From: a virus
Length of the DNA stretch: 31,357 nucleotides
Virus record (IMG/VR): IMGVR_UViG_3300045996_000998
Location: 1-31,357 of that record
Reading direction: 5' to 3' (one strand)
Shown here: one piece after another, positions 1-6,636 of the stretch
Layout: every line of letters starts with the position of its first letter
Position numbering within the stretch: position 1 is the first letter of the stretch
Notes under the pieces: model-generated
Database searches by the model: none
What the model was told of the DNA's origin: nothing
What the model saw: only the letters and a program-made list of their open reading frames with translations
Translations under genes and position numbers: made by a program

Positions 1-42
1 GTGGACAAAATCTTTTAGATTAGAGGGGTCTAGAAAGCTAAA

Positions 43-89
43 AGCCACCGCATCGAGTCTGTTAAGACAGACTCTCATTTGCGGTAGCT
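43..89 (-). promoter_or_regulatory. Structured 5' leader hairpin of a left-going operon
   Basis: A ten-base-pair outer stem (43-52 with 80-89, one G-U in the minus-strand RNA) encloses a seven-base-pair inner stem (56-62 with 67-73) capped by a 4-nt loop. It lies just downstream of the minus-strand promoter at 102-110, so it would fold at the 5' end of an mRNA running off the left edge, presumably towards portal/capsid genes. The 5' half (ACAGCTAC, then GAGAGTCTGT) recurs in the leader at 25105-25169 at the same distance from the -10 box. No start codon for the downstream gene lies within the window. Confidence 0.7.
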
Positions 90-101
90 GTACTGGGTCC
101 T

Positions 102-110
102 ATTATACCA
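102..110 (-). promoter_or_regulatory. Extended -10 promoter TGGTATAAT
   Basis: The minus strand reads TGGTATAAT, a perfect extended -10. No TTGACA-like -35 is visible 17 nt upstream, as is usual for extended -10 promoters. Transcription would start near position 95 and run leftwards out of the window. The same nine bases occur upstream of the 221-aa virion gene (25161-25169). Confidence 0.7.
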
Positions 111-124
111 TATCGGTACCTGAA

Positions 125-150
125 AGAAAAAATCCCCTCGATGGGGGTAT
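125..150 (-). terminator. Rho-independent terminator
   Basis: The minus strand has a short CCCC/GGGG hairpin followed by an uninterrupted T tract (complement of the A run at 127-132). It follows the last gene of the terminase-side operon (ending at 212) and precedes the promoter at 102-110, so it separates two left-going transcription units. The stem is short but GC-only. Confidence 0.6.
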
Positions 151-211
151 TTTCCTAACCACACCTGCTCGGTGGCAGTAGTAATTGAGCTACATTATAT
201 CAGGGTAGTGG

Positions 212-397
212 TTATTTGTCTAAGGACTTGGTGCGCCAGGCTGTAACTTGCTTGACTATATCGCGCCAGTTGTCAGGAATTGCCTCCTTGCCCGCAATCA
301 TGGCCTCAAGCTGAGACTCATTTAGTACGCCGGCAAGTACAAGGGTAGCCAACTGTATTTGCCGATTTTCATTTAGAAACCTCTGTGTTGCATCCAT
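212..397 (-). CDS. Hypothetical protein, 61 aa
   Basis: Small soluble, mostly helical protein of unknown function, last gene of the left-going terminase operon. The start ATG is preceded by a clear Shine-Dalgarno AAAGGAGA with about 5 nt spacing. The stop lies about 60 nt before the terminator at 125-150, which supports a genuine 3'-terminal gene. No cysteines, signal peptide or recognisable motif. Function cannot be assigned. Confidence 0.6.
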   Translation of the reverse strand: MDATQRFLNENRQIQLATLVLAGVLNESQLEAMIAGKEAIPDNWRDIVKQVTAWRTKSLDK

Positions 398-408
398 ACA
401 TCTCTCCT

Positions 409-537
409 TTATTTATTCCTCGGGTAGCAACGAAGACAGCTGTATTTTGTGCAGTGTCCATCAACGTAATCATGCCCGAATAGGAAGCATTTAGCTCGCC
501 CTATCGCTCTTGTTAGTATGGTTTGTCGGTCAGTCAT
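409..537 (-). CDS. Cys-rich microprotein, 42 aa
   Basis: A 42-aa basic protein with cysteines at 17, 33, 36 and 39... spaced CX15-CX5-CX2C near the C-terminus (the pattern ...GHCTKYSCLRC...) plus a histidine, which resembles a small zinc-binding module. The ATG overlaps the stop of the 68-aa gene at 530-736 by 8 nt, and the next gene starts 12 nt beyond its stop, fitting the tight spacing of this operon. Function unknown; zinc binding is inferred only from residue spacing. It is one of several short Cys-rich proteins in this genome. Confidence 0.55.
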   Translation of the reverse strand: MTDRQTILTRAIGRAKCFLFGHDYVDGHCTKYSCLRCYPRNK

Positions 538-736
538 CGAATGTAATCTCGTATAGTTTACCTTTAGCTAGGGCGACGCATTTAGTACTGTACTTAGGCT
601 TCCACAGTTCGTACCATCTGCGTTGCGTATGATGCTCAAATATTGTGTCAATCTCACTGAAGAATGGCAGCTCAGACACACTAATATTGCGCCACTTCAT
701 AGGAGGGCGGGGCTGTATGGTTTGTTTATTGGTCAT
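530..736 (-). CDS. Hypothetical protein, 68 aa
   Basis: Unrecognised small protein, basic and aromatic in the middle (RRWYELWKPKY), with an acidic C-terminal end. The start sits after GGGGCGGC, a weak ribosome site, and lies inside the 3' end of the upstream 50-aa ORF, so translation may be coupled. It is collinear with its neighbours in the minus-strand operon. No domain, membrane segment or catalytic motif is visible. Confidence 0.6.
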   Translation of the reverse strand: MTNKQTIQPRPPMKWRNISVSELPFFSEIDTIFEHHTQRRWYELWKPKYSTKCVALAKGKLYEITFDD

Positions 737-878
737 GCCGCCCCATAGAGTGGTCTCTGTTTAGTAGTACTTGCAGATGGTGGTATGCCTGCTCGCGACC
801 AATAGTAAGGCCGATAGACAGGGTGCACACCATTGGACAACCTATGTAGATGCAGGGCAGGGTAATATGCTTGTCCAT
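726..878 (-). CDS. Hypothetical protein, 50 aa
   Basis: Small ORF filling the gap between two neighbouring genes: it starts 1 nt past the TAG stop of the 85-aa gene at 880-1137 and overlaps the start of the 68-aa gene by 11 nt. AGAGGAA lies upstream of the ATG at a suitable distance. The N-terminal half is hydrophobic with two Cys (LPCIYIGCPMVC) and could be a short membrane segment; the C-terminal half is His/Arg rich. Function unknown. Support comes from position and ribosome site only. Confidence 0.45.
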   Translation of the reverse strand: MDKHITLPCIYIGCPMVCTLSIGLTIGREQAYHHLQVLLNRDHSMGRHDQ

Positions 879-879
879 A

Positions 880-1137
880 CTATTCCTCTGTAGCCTCAGC
901 CCAGTATCTGGCCGTTATTGCTTCGACAAAACCCATTTGATACTGAATGAGTAAGTACTGCTTTATGAATCCAGAGTCGATACTGTCAATATAGCTAATA
1001 GCCCGATCTATACGTACCCTTTCGTCTGAATGATCTTCCGGGCTTTTATTGAAGTTGCTAGTCCAGGCAACCATATACTTCTTAAAGTCAGGGTACTTAT
1101 ACTCTATCCACCACTGAAATAACTTGTCGTTGCTCAT
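880..1137 (-). CDS. Hypothetical protein, 85 aa
   Basis: Acidic, Trp/Tyr-rich soluble protein with no recognised family. The start ATG is preceded by GGGGGAG about 10 nt upstream and lies 6 nt after the stop of the 126-aa gene. It ends with TAG. The gene sits in the run of small accessory genes downstream of the large terminase. No motif was found that suggests a role. Confidence 0.65.
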   Translation of the reverse strand: MSNDKLFQWWIEYKYPDFKKYMVAWTSNFNKSPEDHSDERVRIDRAISYIDSIDSGFIKQYLLIQYQMGFVEAITARYWAEATEE

Positions 1138-1143
1138 ATCTAT

Positions 1144-1524
1144 TTACTCCCCCTTACTTAATCCAGCAGCTCGGCGAGCGGCTTCAAAAACCTTCCAAGG
1201 CGGTAGCAAAACCTCTTTGGTTACTTCATCGTCAAACCGATCGTACCACTCCTGCCCTGTCATAACCCGATTACCAAGCATAGTATATGCGATTGCCGCT
1301 TGTGTCTCCTGGCTGGCGCTTACGTGTACCCATCCTGCATCTATAAAAGCTTGCCTGATAGCTGCATGGGCAAGCCTCTTCCTTGCCTGCATTGGGCTTT
1401 TATCATGCTCAGGATCGAACCGCTCGGTTATGTATATCAGAAACTCTTTAGAACCAACGAATTGGCCGCCTTCTATCAACTTGTCTAACGCTCGATCTAG
1501 CTTCTCATCTAATACATCACTCAT
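1144..1524 (-). CDS. Hypothetical protein, 126 aa
   Basis: Soluble helical protein of unknown function, one of the longer genes downstream of TerL. It begins with an acidic amphipathic helix and contains a central Ala/Arg-rich region (QARKRLAHAAIRQAF). The start overlaps the stop of the 94-aa gene by one base (TAATG), so the two are likely translationally coupled. No catalytic or metal-binding signature is visible. Confidence 0.65.
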   Translation of the reverse strand: MSDVLDEKLDRALDKLIEGGQFVGSKEFLIYITERFDPEHDKSPMQARKRLAHAAIRQAFIDAGWVHVSASQETQAAIAYTMLGNRVMTGQEWYDRFDDEVTKEVLLPPWKVFEAARRAAGLSKGE

Positions 1525-1808
1525 TACTTCACCCGCCTCATACTACACACATTGATGGTGCTGCATGTATTGGGCCGCTTAGGGTCTGTGAAAAGCTCTA
1601 CAGCTATATATTCACTCTTACCGGCATAGATAGCCTTAACAGCCTCTATGACGGTTCTAAGCGCCTCAGGCTCATCCATAGGCTTACTAGATTCCGCATG
1701 TTTCGCTACAGACCCGTGGGACTGCCCGAACAGATACTTATCCCTTTGTGACACGATCTCTGTCATGCTCAGTGGTCGGATGACTTCCTCGAAACCAAAT
1801 GCTGTCAT
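1524..1808 (-). CDS. Hypothetical protein, 94 aa
   Basis: Unrecognised protein with a helical centre (PEALRTVIEAVKAIYAGKSEY) followed by a short strand-rich, Cys-containing, basic tail. GGAGGG lies about 10 nt before the ATG. The start overlaps the stop of the upstream 93-aa gene by 4 nt (ATGA). Small accessory gene of the terminase operon; function unknown. Confidence 0.62.
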   Translation of the reverse strand: MTAFGFEEVIRPLSMTEIVSQRDKYLFGQSHGSVAKHAESSKPMDEPEALRTVIEAVKAIYAGKSEYIAVELFTDPKRPNTCSTINVCSMRRVK

Positions 1809-2086
1809 TGTATGAATCCCTCCCTCTTAACTGCTTTATTCTCTTTGATGTCCCACATGTATTGCTTCTCTACTACACGGGTGAACCTGATCTTGTGTGT
1901 ACAGTCGTATTTGTCCTTGAACCGCTGCCTCAGCTCTCGCTTGTGGCCTACATGCATGGCGGATGGGGTAGCATTGGGTATACGGTAGAACCACAGGACC
2001 TTGTCCAGCCCATGTTCTGTACATTGAGCGCGTGTTCCGTATATAGTTCGTAGGTTAGATCTCACCAAGGCGTATGTTCTCCTCAT
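1805..2086 (-). CDS. Basic hypothetical protein, 93 aa
   Basis: Strongly basic protein with alternating strand-like and Lys/Arg segments (KRELRQRFKDKYDCTHKIRF), which suggests nucleic-acid contact, though no family is recognised. The ATG at 2086 has little ribosome site. An alternative GTG at 2065, preceded by GAGGAG about 13 nt upstream, would give 86 aa and reduce the overlap with the upstream gene. The 3' end overlaps the next gene by 4 nt. Confidence 0.55.
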   Translation of the reverse strand: MRRTYALVRSNLRTIYGTRAQCTEHGLDKVLWFYRIPNATPSAMHVGHKRELRQRFKDKYDCTHKIRFTRVVEKQYMWDIKENKAVKREGFIQ

Positions 2087-2222
2087 TGGTATCAGGCTTG
2101 TAGTCGATAGACGCAGGCATAGGGCCTTGTATGGGTGCGTTACAGCGTCTGCAGAGCAGGGGATTCGCCATGCTAGGTGTGTGGTAGGACTGGCCTTGGC
2201 ACTCTTTAGGGTTACGCATCAT
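2055..2222 (-). CDS. Small zinc-ribbon-like protein, 55 aa
   Basis: The sequence has Cys at position 8 (KECQGQ) and a CRRC pair at 24-27, consistent with a small zinc-binding phage protein. The start was placed at tandem ATG codons overlapping the stop of the 68-aa gene by 11 nt; an earlier ATG at 2267 would give 70 aa with one more Cys but a 56-nt overlap. Function unknown, metal binding inferred from Cys pairs only. Confidence 0.5.
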   Translation of the reverse strand: MMRNPKECQGQSYHTPSMANPLLCRRCNAPIQGPMPASIDYKPDTNEENIRLGEI

Positions 2223-2418
2223 CTCGCACTTGCTCAATACGCCATTTATATTCCGTCTCATGCTCATGCTTTGGGAATGTACGCTTTTGGTTTGCTATAA
2301 ACTCCTCTAGCTTGTCGCCAACTATTTCAGGCGGAAGCTTAAAGCTGTTTACACGATCAAAGCCACAATCTTCTTTACAAACCATTCTGGTGTCTAATAC
2401 TCTCATACCTAACTCCAA
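2212..2418 (-). CDS. Hypothetical protein, 68 aa
   Basis: Begins 10 nt inside the 3' end of the large terminase gene, so it is probably translated by coupling. It has a CKEDC pair near residue 14-18 and a charged helical C-terminal half (KHEHETEYKWRIEQVRDD). No family recognised. Its position straight after TerL, where portal genes are often found, is taken here by a run of small accessory ORFs. Confidence 0.6.
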   Translation of the reverse strand: MELGMRVLDTRMVCKEDCGFDRVNSFKLPPEIVGDKLEEFIANQKRTFPKHEHETEYKWRIEQVRDDA

Positions 2419-3611
2419 TACTCACTTACGTTTCCTGTTTGCTGGTACACATTCTCCTCCTCTGTTGGCATAAATGATTCAAGGGCGTATCTAAGCGGGT
2501 CTAATAAATGGTTGTCCACATCTGGTGCCTTGTTAATGAACTGCCCTGTAAGGCGGTCTGTAAGCCATATATATCGTTCATGCTCGCGTTTGAGGTTAGT
2601 GCTCCGTTTGGTAGCTGATATGCGCTGGCCTTGTACAAACTGAATACCTTGATTGATGCTATCTGCACCTTTCTTGGCGCCTATGATGTTGATCCCCAGT
2701 TGCTGCAGCTCTGCTATGCTCTTTGGTTCGCTAGAGTCCCCGATTACTAACATGCGCCAGTCTGTGAGGCTTTTAATATGGTTGGCTATAGCCGCGTTGA
2801 CCATACCATACTGATACATCTCCTCGTCTAAGATAAAGCCGCCATTGTGTTGGTATATGGATAGCAGGCCCGAGGGGTCGTTAGTATACCCAAAGTCGAG
2901 GCCACGCTTAACGAGTCGGGCCTCATGTGGGATCTCGTCTATCCACTGCCAGCCTTTGTATATGCGGCCCTCGATCTCACCTAGCTGACCAAGGCCATAC
3001 ACTTGCCACCACATCTTATTGTTTTGGTGCGCTTCAATACGCTGTACGACTACAGGGTCTAAGGCTTCATTGTCCTTGTACGTGAGGGTAATGAAGTCAT
3101 ACTTACCCGCATACGCTGGGTTCTGCATGATCTCGTGGTATGCCCAAAACTCACTGGACGGGTTCCAGTCTACGAATACTACAGACTTGGTACGTACCAT
3201 CAAGTGGTCTGCAATAGGCCAGGGGATGTTGTTACCCTCGTTGATATACAGTATCCACCTACGGGGCCCGTGTACTTTGCTTGGAGCGTCTGCGCTAAAG
3301 AAGTGCATCTTGATGCCGGTCTCGAACGTGTATTCACTCAGTGTCTTGTTCCATCGTGCATCATCCCAGTAGTTGTGAGACTTCATGATGTTCTCAAAGT
3401 CTGCCATTGCACCGCCGCGCATGTGGGGCATAGTCTCTGATACTACATCTATTGGTAGGCCCTGACAGTCTGCTAGCGTGCTGGACTGGGCTATGTCTAT
3501 AAGTACTTGGAGGATACCTATAGTCTTAGAAGCGGATGTGCCCCCAGCAACTAAACGTATGTTCTTCCTAAGCGCTAGTATCTTGCGCGTCGCCGTTGTC
3601 AGCTGAAACAC
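2409..3611 (-). CDS. terL: Terminase large subunit
   Basis: ATP-driven DNA packaging motor and nuclease acting at the capsid portal. Visible motifs: Walker A GGTSASKT (23-30), Walker B ILYINEGNN (about 120-127) with the catalytic Glu at 125, a coupling-motif-like DWNPSS (148-153), then the RNase H-like nuclease with GLDFGY (Asp239), GDSSEP (Asp292) and DNHLLDPLRY (Asp366/Asp371). Length (400 aa) suits the PBSX/terminase-3 type. It overlaps the small subunit gene by 44 nt and ends at TAG. Identification is firm at family level; the packaging mode (cos or headful) cannot be told from this alone. Confidence 0.95.
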   Translation of the reverse strand: MFQLTTATRKILALRKNIRLVAGGTSASKTIGILQVLIDIAQSSTLADCQGLPIDVVSETMPHMRGGAMADFENIMKSHNYWDDARWNKTLSEYTFETGIKMHFFSADAPSKVHGPRRWILYINEGNNIPWPIADHLMVRTKSVVFVDWNPSSEFWAYHEIMQNPAYAGKYDFITLTYKDNEALDPVVVQRIEAHQNNKMWWQVYGLGQLGEIEGRIYKGWQWIDEIPHEARLVKRGLDFGYTNDPSGLLSIYQHNGGFILDEEMYQYGMVNAAIANHIKSLTDWRMLVIGDSSEPKSIAELQQLGINIIGAKKGADSINQGIQFVQGQRISATKRSTNLKREHERYIWLTDRLTGQFINKAPDVDNHLLDPLRYALESFMPTEEENVYQQTGNVSEYWS

Positions 3612-4041
3612 TACTACCCCCTAGTAATGGAACGGGCAAATCTTTGCCATTAGTTGTATGGTCGATCTTGTCGCCATACTTCTTTGGTTTCATCTTAGCC
3701 ATGAGCCACTTACGTGCATCTACTTGCAACCTACGGTGGCCTAGCATCTCATCTTGCTTGATCTCTACAGTGCCGTCTGGCTTGATAGTCTTTATCTCAC
3801 CCATAACTGGTGTATCCGCGATATATAGCAAGTCTTCCGCCATTGCATCCGCGGATTCTTCCTTGGCTTTCGCGTACTGCTCTGAAAATTCCTTATGTTC
3901 ACGAAGCCACTTAAAGACCGATGCCATAGCGGGCATATCCGGTTCTTTGCATACAGTCCTCATGGATTCACCCATTGCGAGATGTTCACAAATAGCGTCT
4001 GCTAGGTCTTGTGAATAGAGGGTGGGCCTACCTGCTGGCAT
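3568..4041 (-). CDS. terS: Terminase small subunit
   Basis: DNA-recognition subunit that recruits TerL to the packaging start. The N-terminus (GRPTLYSQDLADAICEHLAMGESMRTVCKEP) looks like a helix-turn-helix DNA-binding domain. The centre is helical, and the C-terminal segment VDARKWLMAKMKPKKYGDK is characteristic of Sf6/phage small terminases. Length (157 aa) is typical. It directly precedes and overlaps terL. The stop of the upstream reading touches its ATG through a 1-nt overlap with the following 74-aa gene. pac/cos sequence is usually in or near this gene but is not identifiable by eye. Confidence 0.9.
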   Translation of the reverse strand: MPAGRPTLYSQDLADAICEHLAMGESMRTVCKEPDMPAMASVFKWLREHKEFSEQYAKAKEESADAMAEDLLYIADTPVMGEIKTIKPDGTVEIKQDEMLGHRRLQVDARKWLMAKMKPKKYGDKIDHTTNGKDLPVPLLGGSSVSADNGDAQDTSA

Positions 4042-4265
4042 TACTGCTTGCTCCTAACGTCAGATGTAGCGAGTATGTCTACAGCCTGGAATATAGGAGC
4101 GATCCAAGAAAGTATCAGTGTGATGAGAATAAGCGTCTCGCTATCTATGACCTTGAATAGGTATAGTGCTACGTTTACTACCATTAGGGCGGCACAAACT
4201 ATGATTAAACATATTGCCGCTTTGATTCGGTTCTTTGGAATCTTTATCCATGCAATGCTAGGCAT
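4041..4265 (-). CDS. Small membrane protein, 74 aa, two TM segments
   Basis: Two predicted transmembrane helices (about 14-37 and 43-62) with a basic N-terminus and a short acidic/basic tail. Role unknown; its position between an accessory gene and terS is not where lysis genes sit in this genome (those are at 18.8-20.3 kb), so a superinfection or membrane role is only a guess. It overlaps the upstream gene by 8 nt. Confidence 0.65.
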   Translation of the reverse strand: MPSIAWIKIPKNRIKAAICLIIVCAALMVVNVALYLFKVIDSETLILITLILSWIAPIFQAVDILATSDVRSKQ

Positions 4266-4569
4266 CCTTCAAACTCCTCCGTACCGTGTCCAACAGTACT
4301 TCCTTTACCCAATCGTCTGCTTCATGGTCGTGATTATGTCTAATAGCAGATAGGTCTAGGGCTTGGAGGCGGGTTTCTAGTTCTTTCATGAATGCTTTGC
4401 TATCTCTAAAGCCGCATCTATGGAACTGGGCTTTGATCTGGGCAATCACTACATAGTCGTTTAGCATCTCGCGCTTTATGCCCGTATCGCGAATATGATT
4501 GAGAATAGGCTTGAGCCGGTCGTCAAGCGTTGCTTCAATCGGTGGTTCGAAATGAACGCTACTACTCAT
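4258..4569 (-). CDS. Hypothetical protein, 103 aa
   Basis: Soluble helical protein of unknown function with a His-rich patch (RHNHDHEADDW) near residue 80. It is the first gene after the structured non-coding block at 4579-5034 and so is the probable first cistron of the terminase operon driven from the promoter near 5069. No catalytic motif recognised. Confidence 0.6.
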   Translation of the reverse strand: MSSSVHFEPPIEATLDDRLKPILNHIRDTGIKREMLNDYVVIAQIKAQFHRCGFRDSKAFMKELETRLQALDLSAIRHNHDHEADDWVKEVLLDTVRRSLKDA

Positions 4570-4578
4570 GAGTAATAT

Positions 4579-5034
4579 ATAGTCCTGTTTGCACGAGGAA
4601 TACGCCCCGTAGGTGGCCGTTGCCCGGGGACTATGTGTACTGTACTGATGTTCTGAGAATCCATAGGGAAGCCCACAAAAGTTGCGTGATTCTAAATCAA
4701 ATGATCGAGAGACTTGTAGTGTACTTTGGTGGTCACTTTTTGGGAGTGAAGAAGTTTAGGGCTTCCCTTAGACTGAGTCTGTATCTATCGTGTGGATACA
4801 AGGTGCCAGGCTATAACAGCGTTATAGGCCTCCCTATAGATTCGGTGTTCCACGATAGAATGCGTTCCCAGTTTCTAGGTGCATTGTATCATGGTTGTGG
4901 TTGTTTGTCGAGGTATGAGGGCATCAAAAAACCACCGGCTAAAGCTCTCCTCTCGGAAATCCCGTACGTGAGAACTCCCAAATAATCCTTGGGTGTTCTC
5001 AACGGTGAAGTGCTCTAGTGTATCGGTGGTTTTG
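4579..5034 (-). ncRNA. Structured non-coding block upstream of the terminase operon
   Basis: This 450-bp stretch has no convincing gene but contains four successive closed inverted repeats: 4579-4585/4628-4634 (7 bp), 4665-4674/4759-4768 (10 bp, AGGGAAGCCC), 4784-4792/4851-4859 (9 bp, with an inner 7-bp hairpin 4811-4827), and 4928-4937/5024-5033 (10 bp, AAAACCACCG) enclosing a further 6+5 bp arm at 4970-5000. On the minus strand the last element is followed by six T residues, so it could also end a short RNA started at the TATAAT near 5069. Strand is inferred from that promoter and the flanking genes. It could be a long 5' leader, an independent RNA, or several elements; no known RNA family was recognised. 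Confidence 0.5.
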
Positions 5035-5068
5035 CTCGCCCGGAATACTAGCTTTCGCTAATAGCTAT

Positions 5069-5074
5069 ATTATA
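5069..5074 (-). promoter_or_regulatory. Putative -10 box TATAAT
   Basis: A perfect TATAAT on the minus strand lies just upstream of the structured block and the terminase operon. It lacks the TG of the extended -10 used elsewhere in this genome and no good -35 is seen, so it is a weaker call. A second candidate, TGATACAAT, lies near 4885-4893 on the same strand. Confidence 0.4.
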
Positions 5075-5102
5075 ACCCAGCAGCCTCAGCCCTGCATAGA
5101 TG

Positions 5103-5205
5103 GCACCAGCCTGGCCTGAACTGGTGCATGCAGTAATGCTCGGGATCATGAGTAGATTGGGGGATACAACAGCCTGACATTAGGGCTTTAGTATAGCATG
5201 TCAGG
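5103..5205. repeat. Two hairpins in a gene-free stretch
   Basis: A perfect 7-bp inverted repeat GCACCAG/CTGGTGC (5103-5109 with 5121-5127) is followed by an 8-bp one CCTGACAT/ATGTCAGG (5173-5180 with 5198-5205). Neither has a good T tract. They continue the structured region 4579-5034 towards the small interrupted gene at 5216-5392. Confidence 0.5.
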
Positions 5206-5215
5206 GCAGGCGTAT

Positions 5216-5392
5216 TTAGTTACTCCCCCTAGGTTCAGATAGCTTGCTTACTATGTAATTACAGGCAAGTAGCACCTCTGATTTGTGTTGCTCTGCCTGG
5301 CGCGCAAGCTAGTTGATAAGCGCAATATCCAAGTCGCCGTTTGGTTCAATGACAAATTCCATTTTGATAGGCTCGTATTTAGGATCGCTCAT
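5216..5392 (-). pseudogene. Small gene interrupted by an in-frame TAG (27 + 30 codons)
   Basis: The ATG at 5392 follows a strong ribosome site (AGAGGAGA) and touches the stop of the next gene upstream. The first part (5309-5392, 27 aa) has the form ...KMEFVIEPNGDLDIALIN, like the start of small DUF2997-type proteins (weak resemblance), then TAG at 5309-5311. The same frame stays open for 30 more codons with normal-looking protein sequence (LARQAEQHKSEVLLACNYIV...) to TAA at 5216. Either the 27-aa protein is complete, or the gene carries a nonsense mutation or read-through codon. TAG is used as an ordinary stop elsewhere (terL). Confidence 0.5.
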
Positions 5393-5599
5393 TTAGTCTG
5401 TCTCCTCTTTAGGGTTAGCAGGGCCTAGCTTTACATCAAACTTAATGCGGGTAAGGCCCATAGGTGCATTGTCTCTGTGTAACACAAAGATGTTCCCTCC
5501 ATCCGGGTATACTGCAATCTCGAACGTAACGCATCCGTCTTTTAGTTTTGCGTTATTAAACTCGCTAAGTGATTTTTCTATGAATTGCTGGAGGTGCAT
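5393..5599 (-). CDS. Hypothetical protein, 68 aa
   Basis: The start was set at the ATG at 5599 because it follows GGGAGA and lies next to the stop of the 118-aa gene; the longer frame upstream is antisense-like and lacks a ribosome site. The protein has a short N-terminal helix then two strand-rich parts (VTFEIAVYPDGGNIFVLHRD, IKFDVKL), suggesting a small beta fold. No family recognised. Confidence 0.6.
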   Translation of the reverse strand: MHLQQFIEKSLSEFNNAKLKDGCVTFEIAVYPDGGNIFVLHRDNAPMGLTRIKFDVKLGPANPKEETD

Positions 5600-5600
5600 A

Positions 5601-5957
5601 TTATTCTCCCTTACTATCCCGAGCCTCAAGCTCAGCAATACGATTATGTACGTTATGTGAGACGGCTTCTCCGTATGCTCTGTGGTAACCGTCCATGTTA
5701 TGAGCCGCGTAGACACCTTGGCGCTTAGCTTCAGCGTGTCCCATATCCTCTATACGTTTCAGTGTTCTCAACTCGATACCGTCTATATACGCAGCTATAC
5801 GAGCTTTAGCGTCCTTGTAGTTAGGTGAGTGTTTGAAGCTGGCAATGTAGTGCTGCTGTTCTTCTTTGGGCCAGGTTTCCCACATCGTTCCCCATACTGC
5901 GCACATTGCGAGTAAGTCGCCTACCGGGTCCTCTGGGTCTTTAGGTATATTAGGCAT
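5601..5957 (-). CDS. Hypothetical protein, 118 aa
   Basis: Soluble, Trp/His-rich N-terminal half and long charged helices at the C-terminus (IDGIELRTLKRIEDMGHAEAKRQ). No domain recognised. It starts 2 nt after the stop of the 77-aa gene, in the tightly packed early operon. Confidence 0.62.
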   Translation of the reverse strand: MPNIPKDPEDPVGDLLAMCAVWGTMWETWPKEEQQHYIASFKHSPNYKDAKARIAAYIDGIELRTLKRIEDMGHAEAKRQGVYAAHNMDGYHRAYGEAVSHNVHNRIAELEARDSKGE

Positions 5958-5959
5958 GG

Positions 5960-6193
5960 CTAGTCTTCTTTGATCATGCCCACTAAAGCAATAGCCACGG
6001 CAAATTTAATATTCTTTTGTCCTGCTGTCGTCGTCTCGGTCGCTCCGGCTCGATCAGCATTTTGCGTCCAGTACCTGCATTGATACGCACCCATATGAGC
6101 ATCATATTTTACTGTTACGCCTTGCCGGGCGGCCATGCCCATAACTACTTCAAAAGGCTGTTCCATGAGCAGGTCAATCATTTCTTCACGCAT
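5960..6193 (-). CDS. Hypothetical protein, 77 aa
   Basis: The start at 6193 (MREEMIDLL...) was chosen because AGGAGA lies 7 nt upstream; a longer frame from 6229 would overlap the previous gene by 44 nt. N-terminal helix, central Tyr-rich segment, C-terminal hydrophobic helix (FAVAIALVGMI) too short and weak to call a membrane segment. Function unknown. Confidence 0.6.
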   Translation of the reverse strand: MREEMIDLLMEQPFEVVMGMAARQGVTVKYDAHMGAYQCRYWTQNADRAGATETTTAGQKNIKFAVAIALVGMIKED

Positions 6194-6572
6194 CTGTCTT
6201 CTCCTCTGTATTAGGTGACGTCGAGTCACCCCTGTTGTTTAGTGTCGCCGGGGTGGGTAGTGGGGATGTGAGGCGCGCCGCCCCGTATGTATCAGGCTTT
6301 AATTCTTTGACCTTGTACCAAGCTTCACGAACTCTCGGCGTTGTATCGTCAAAGTTAGCAATTGTGTCCAGCGAAGCTTGTACGCCCCTGTCAAAGGCTT
6401 TCGCTTCCCGCTCCTCTGCATATTGGCGGGCTGCAATTAGTATTGCATCTGCCTGTTCTTGAACTTTTGCTGAAACATTCTTGCCTTGTATCTCTTCAGC
6501 AAAATCGTTGCCATACTTGAGCAGGCTATGTACTACCACTTTCTTTAATTGGTCCTCACTTAGTTGTGCCAT
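6186..6572 (-). CDS. Hypothetical protein, 128 aa
   Basis: Helical, acidic protein with a Pro/Thr/Ser-rich disordered tail (SPLPTPATLNNRGDSTSPNTEE). Start supported by GGAGGG 6 nt upstream. It overlaps the next gene by 8 nt. No motif indicates function; general appearance is of a phage early protein. Confidence 0.6.
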   Translation of the reverse strand: MAQLSEDQLKKVVVHSLLKYGNDFAEEIQGKNVSAKVQEQADAILIAARQYAEEREAKAFDRGVQASLDTIANFDDTTPRVREAWYKVKELKPDTYGAARLTSPLPTPATLNNRGDSTSPNTEEKTDA

Positions 6573-6636
6573 TACTGACCCTCCGTTTCATGAATTGACA
6601 AAATACACAGTCTTTCAATCCGCCACAATCAGGCAT
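6556..6636 (-). CDS. Cys-rich microprotein, 26 aa
   Basis: Short basic protein with Cys at 4, 10 and 13 (DCGGLKDCVFC), a possible partial zinc site. A clear ribosome site AAAGGA lies 6 nt before the ATG, which overlaps the end of the 98-aa gene by 8 nt; its 3' end overlaps the next gene by 17 nt. Such chained overlaps are the rule in this operon and argue for translation. Function unknown. Confidence 0.5.
   Translation of the reverse strand: MPDCGGLKDCVFCQFMKRRVSNGTTK

Noticed and set aside
4620-4985. Plus-strand open frame of 121 codons
   Set aside because: TTG start without ribosome site, opposite to all neighbouring genes, and it runs across several perfect inverted repeats; the structured-RNA reading explains the sequence better.
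5048-5149. 33-aa minus-strand ORF (MIPSITACTSSGQ...)
   Set aside because: No Shine-Dalgarno, and its coding sequence covers the TATAAT near 5069 and a 7-bp hairpin.
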